The position numbers were made by a program, and so were the translations under genes. A stretch of DNA of 7,157 nucleotides, from assembly GCA_013290085.1 (NCBI GenBank), contig JABCYS010000047.1:1-7157 (forward strand), given 5' to 3'. Source of the DNA: Candidatus Babelota bacterium. Lineage in GTDB: Bacteria; Dependentiae; Babeliae; Babeliales; JABCYS01. Positions 5,847 through 7,157 of this stretch are shown one piece after another (position 1 is the stretch's first letter; each line of letters starts with the position of its first letter). Under the pieces are notes generated by a model that ran no database searches, was not told where the DNA came from, and was given only the letters and a program-made list of their open reading frames with translations.

Positions 5847-6754
5847 ATGCCTTTTTTTCAAATAAACGAATACTGGTCACCGGAGGCGCTGGCTTTATTG
5901 GTTCACACCTGTGCCATCATCTTGTTCAACAAGGAGCTCTGGTCACCGTGCTGGATAATTTGTCCACGGGAACTCTTGATAATGTAGCCACCATTAAAGA
6001 CAAAATAACTTTTATGCAGGGATCTATAACTGATTACGACACCTGCCTTCAGGCTACAAAAAATACCTCTCTTGTTTTTCATATGGCGGCATTCATTTCT
6101 GTACCGCAGTCACTTGAAGACCCCCTTGCCTGTTACGAGGTTAATGTCACTGGTACTGCCAACCTTCTTGAAGCATGCCGGCAAAATAAAGTGGAACGGT
6201 TCGTTTTCTCATCCTCTTCCGCAGTTTATGGCAATGTTGAGGGAATCTGCACCGAGCAAACATCCTGTTCACCTACCTCTCCCTACGGGTTTTCTAAGCT
6301 CATCGGCGAACACTATTGTCGGTATTATGCACAGCATTCTAATGTTAGAACTCTTTGTCTGCGTTATTTTAATGTGTACGGTAAGCGACAAAATCCCAAG
6401 GGTGCTTACGCCGCCGTTGTAGCAAAATTTCGTCATCAATTGCAGCATAATCTTCCCGTAACTATTTTTGGCGATGGCATGCAAACACGAGACTTTATAG
6501 CCGTTGAAAAAGTGGTAGAAGCAAATGCAATGCTTGCCCAACTCCCTGCTTCTGCCATGACCGGGGACCCTTATAATGTCGCAACGGGGTCCAGCATAAG
6601 CCTTTTAGATCTTTTCTCTCTGTTGCAAAAGGAACATCCTCACTCGACCAGTTCTTTACAGCTTGAATCAGCTCGGTCGGGGGATATTCGGCACTCGGTA
6701 GCCTCCTGTACCAAATATACTGACGCCCTGAAAGGCCTTTTTCCCCAGGGCTAG
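5843..6754 (+). CDS. NAD-dependent nucleotide-sugar 4-epimerase (SDR), short C-terminus
   Basis: This 303-residue extended short-chain dehydrogenase most likely interconverts UDP-glucose/UDP-galactose or UDP-GlcNAc/UDP-GalNAc. The NAD-binding GGAGFIGSH lies at residues 14-22, with D38 for the adenosine ribose. The Ser-rich segment SSSSAVYG is at 123-130 and the catalytic YxxxK pair is Y148/K152. Sugar-binding signatures are LRYFNVYGKRQNP (173-185), GDGMQTRDFI (210-219) and the SGDIRHS block (279-285). The FNVYG.RQ(D/N)P pattern is typical of the GalE/WbpP side of the family rather than dehydratases. The protein stops about 20 residues earlier than usual: the normal final ...EGL...W helix is absent. 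Its ATG overlaps the stop of the flavoprotein gene (ATGA), which indicates translational coupling and a shared pathway. Which UDP sugar it uses cannot be read from the sequence. Confidence 0.85.
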   Translation: MNAFFSNKRILVTGGAGFIGSHLCHHLVQQGALVTVLDNLSTGTLDNVATIKDKITFMQGSITDYDTCLQATKNTSLVFHMAAFISVPQSLEDPLACYEVNVTGTANLLEACRQNKVERFVFSSSSAVYGNVEGICTEQTSCSPTSPYGFSKLIGEHYCRYYAQHSNVRTLCLRYFNVYGKRQNPKGAYAAVVAKFRHQLQHNLPVTIFGDGMQTRDFIAVEKVVEANAMLAQLPASAMTGDPYNVATGSSISLLDLFSLLQKEHPHSTSSLQLESARSGDIRHSVASCTKYTDALKGLFPQG

Positions 6755-6790
6755 CGCATGTTTTCTATATGTAACTTTTGAGCTTGATTT

Positions 6791-6836
6791 GGCCTCTAAT
6801 AAGGGTTTTTTGGGGGGGCCTTTTGATTATTTTTTT
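6791..6836 (+). terminator. Probable rho-independent terminator after the epimerase
   Basis: GGCCTCT (6791-6797) can pair with GGGGGCC within the G-run at 6814-6820, using two G-U wobbles. The 16-nt loop contains T6. TTTT and, after a short break, seven Ts (6830-6836) follow. The stem can slip along the G7 run (6812-6818). Position, 37 nt after the epimerase stop, supports termination of the flavoprotein/epimerase operon. Confidence 0.55.
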
Positions 6837-6862
6837 AATTCCTGGATACTGGTTTTTGTTAT

Positions 6863-6892
6863 GCAATTAGCGTGTTGTTAATTGCCTTTTTT
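6863..6892 (+). terminator. Perfect hairpin with T-run just upstream of the lipoprotein gene
   Basis: GCAATTA (6863-6869) and TAATTGC (6879-6885) form a perfect 7-bp stem with a 9-nt loop, followed by C and six Ts (6887-6892). It has terminator form but an AT-rich stem. It ends only 22 nt before the lipoprotein ATG, so it could be a second terminator for the upstream operon, a leader attenuator, or an operator. The bases TTGTTA (6875-6880), a possible -35 element, lie across the loop and 3' arm. Confidence 0.45.
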
Positions 6893-6914
6893 AACCCATA
6901 TATGGAGTTATCTT

Positions 6915-7157
6915 ATGAATACCAAAACATTGCGTCTAGCAGCATTATCGCTAGCTCTTATTCTTCCTGTTTCTTTCATGAGTGCAGGTTGTAAAAAAGG
7001 TGGTTGCCGTCGTGGCCAAGTTAAACACCAAGTTACTTTGGTTTCTGACGTTCAACCTTCTGTGGTAGCAGCAACTCCTGCTCCAACTAAGGAAAAACCA
7101 GTTTCAGCTGCTCAAGTTGAAAACAAAGACCTAGAAACCGAAGAAGACAACGAAGAA
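6915..7157 (+). CDS. Predicted lipoprotein, N-terminal part (3' end outside window)
   Basis: The ATG at 6915 opens a frame that runs off the window after 81 codons without a stop. GGAG at 6904-6907 is a good Shine-Dalgarno sequence. The N-terminus is a lipoprotein signal peptide: basic start (MNTKTLR), hydrophobic core (LAALSLALILPVSF, residues 8-21), then SAG-C with the lipidated cysteine at 26. Ser at -3 is less common than Leu in a lipobox. After Cys26 comes KKGGCRRG with a second cysteine (31), then a Pro/Ala/Val linker at about 45-64 and a very acidic stretch (ENKDLETEEDNEE, 69-81). A flexible linker like this often tethers an envelope domain such as OmpA-like/Pal, but that part is not in the window, so the function is unknown. 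Codon choice is noticeably biased (GTT, GCT, GGT, CGT, AAA, GAA), suggesting strong expression. The gene is preceded by a hairpin at 6863-6885. Confidence 0.8.
   Translation, partial: MNTKTLRLAALSLALILPVSFMSAGCKKGGCRRGQVKHQVTLVSDVQPSVVAATPAPTKEKPVSAAQVENKDLETEEDNEE

Noticed and set aside
6072..6422. Plus-strand 116-codon frame inside the epimerase gene
   Set aside because: It lies fully within a gene with clear family motifs in another frame and shows no recognisable features of its own.
6731..6740. Palindrome AAAGGCCTTT near the epimerase end as a terminator or restriction-type site
   Set aside because: It has no loop, lies inside the coding sequence and is short enough to arise by chance. 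It could compete with the downstream stem, but this is not supportable without folding data.
6743..6880. Frameshifted C-terminal extension of the epimerase in the +1 frame
   Set aside because: The frame is open, but its translation shows no resemblance to the usual epimerase tail and runs through terminator-like DNA.

Overview
The window looks like a stretch of a Gram-negative bacterial chromosome, moderately AT-rich. The evidence for this is a TonB-type envelope protein, Sec signal peptides, a lipoprotein with a lipobox-like site, and housekeeping genes (gyrB, tilS, mpg). The exact taxon cannot be fixed from the sequence. The small signal-peptide proteins and the general style are reminiscent of Candidatus Dependentiae (TM6/Babeliae), but that is an inference from memory and not a demonstrated placement. 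No rRNA, tRNA, CRISPR array, insertion sequence or phage gene was recognised. No gene-free stretch is longer than about 160 bases.

Layout. (1) 1-1551, plus strand: the 3' end of gyrB, then tilS 16 nt downstream, probably co-transcribed. (2) 1556-3283, minus strand: mpg (alkyladenine-type DNA glycosylase) followed by three small predicted exported proteins of unknown function, packed 14-77 nt apart. This run converges on tilS with only 4 nt between stop codons, and two tandem hairpins sit on the junction. (3) 3284-3347: a 64-nt divergent promoter region. (4) 3348-4376, plus strand: a TonB-like protein with an N-terminal membrane anchor, a long Pro/Gln/Glu-rich linker and a C-terminal TonB domain. 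(5) 4377-4478: a spacer with interlocking inverted repeats and a possible promoter. (6) 4479-6754, plus strand: two overlapping genes (ATGA). The first is a flavoprotein that resembles the eukaryotic-type UDP-galactopyranose mutase family. The second is a short SDR nucleotide-sugar 4-epimerase. (7) 6755-6914: a spacer with a probable terminator and a second hairpin/T-run. (8) 6915 to the window end: the start of a lipoprotein gene.

How the genes may work together. The 4479-6754 pair could form a two-step route, UDP-glucose (or UDP-GlcNAc) to UDP-galactose (or UDP-GalNAc) to the furanose form, supplying a surface glycan. The TonB-like protein and the lipoprotein are envelope components, and the three small secreted proteins probably also act outside the cytoplasm. 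gyrB, tilS and mpg are ordinary information-processing and repair genes. The most interesting points are the flavoprotein/epimerase pair, the uncharacterised secreted trio with its duplicated translation-start module, and the structured spacers.
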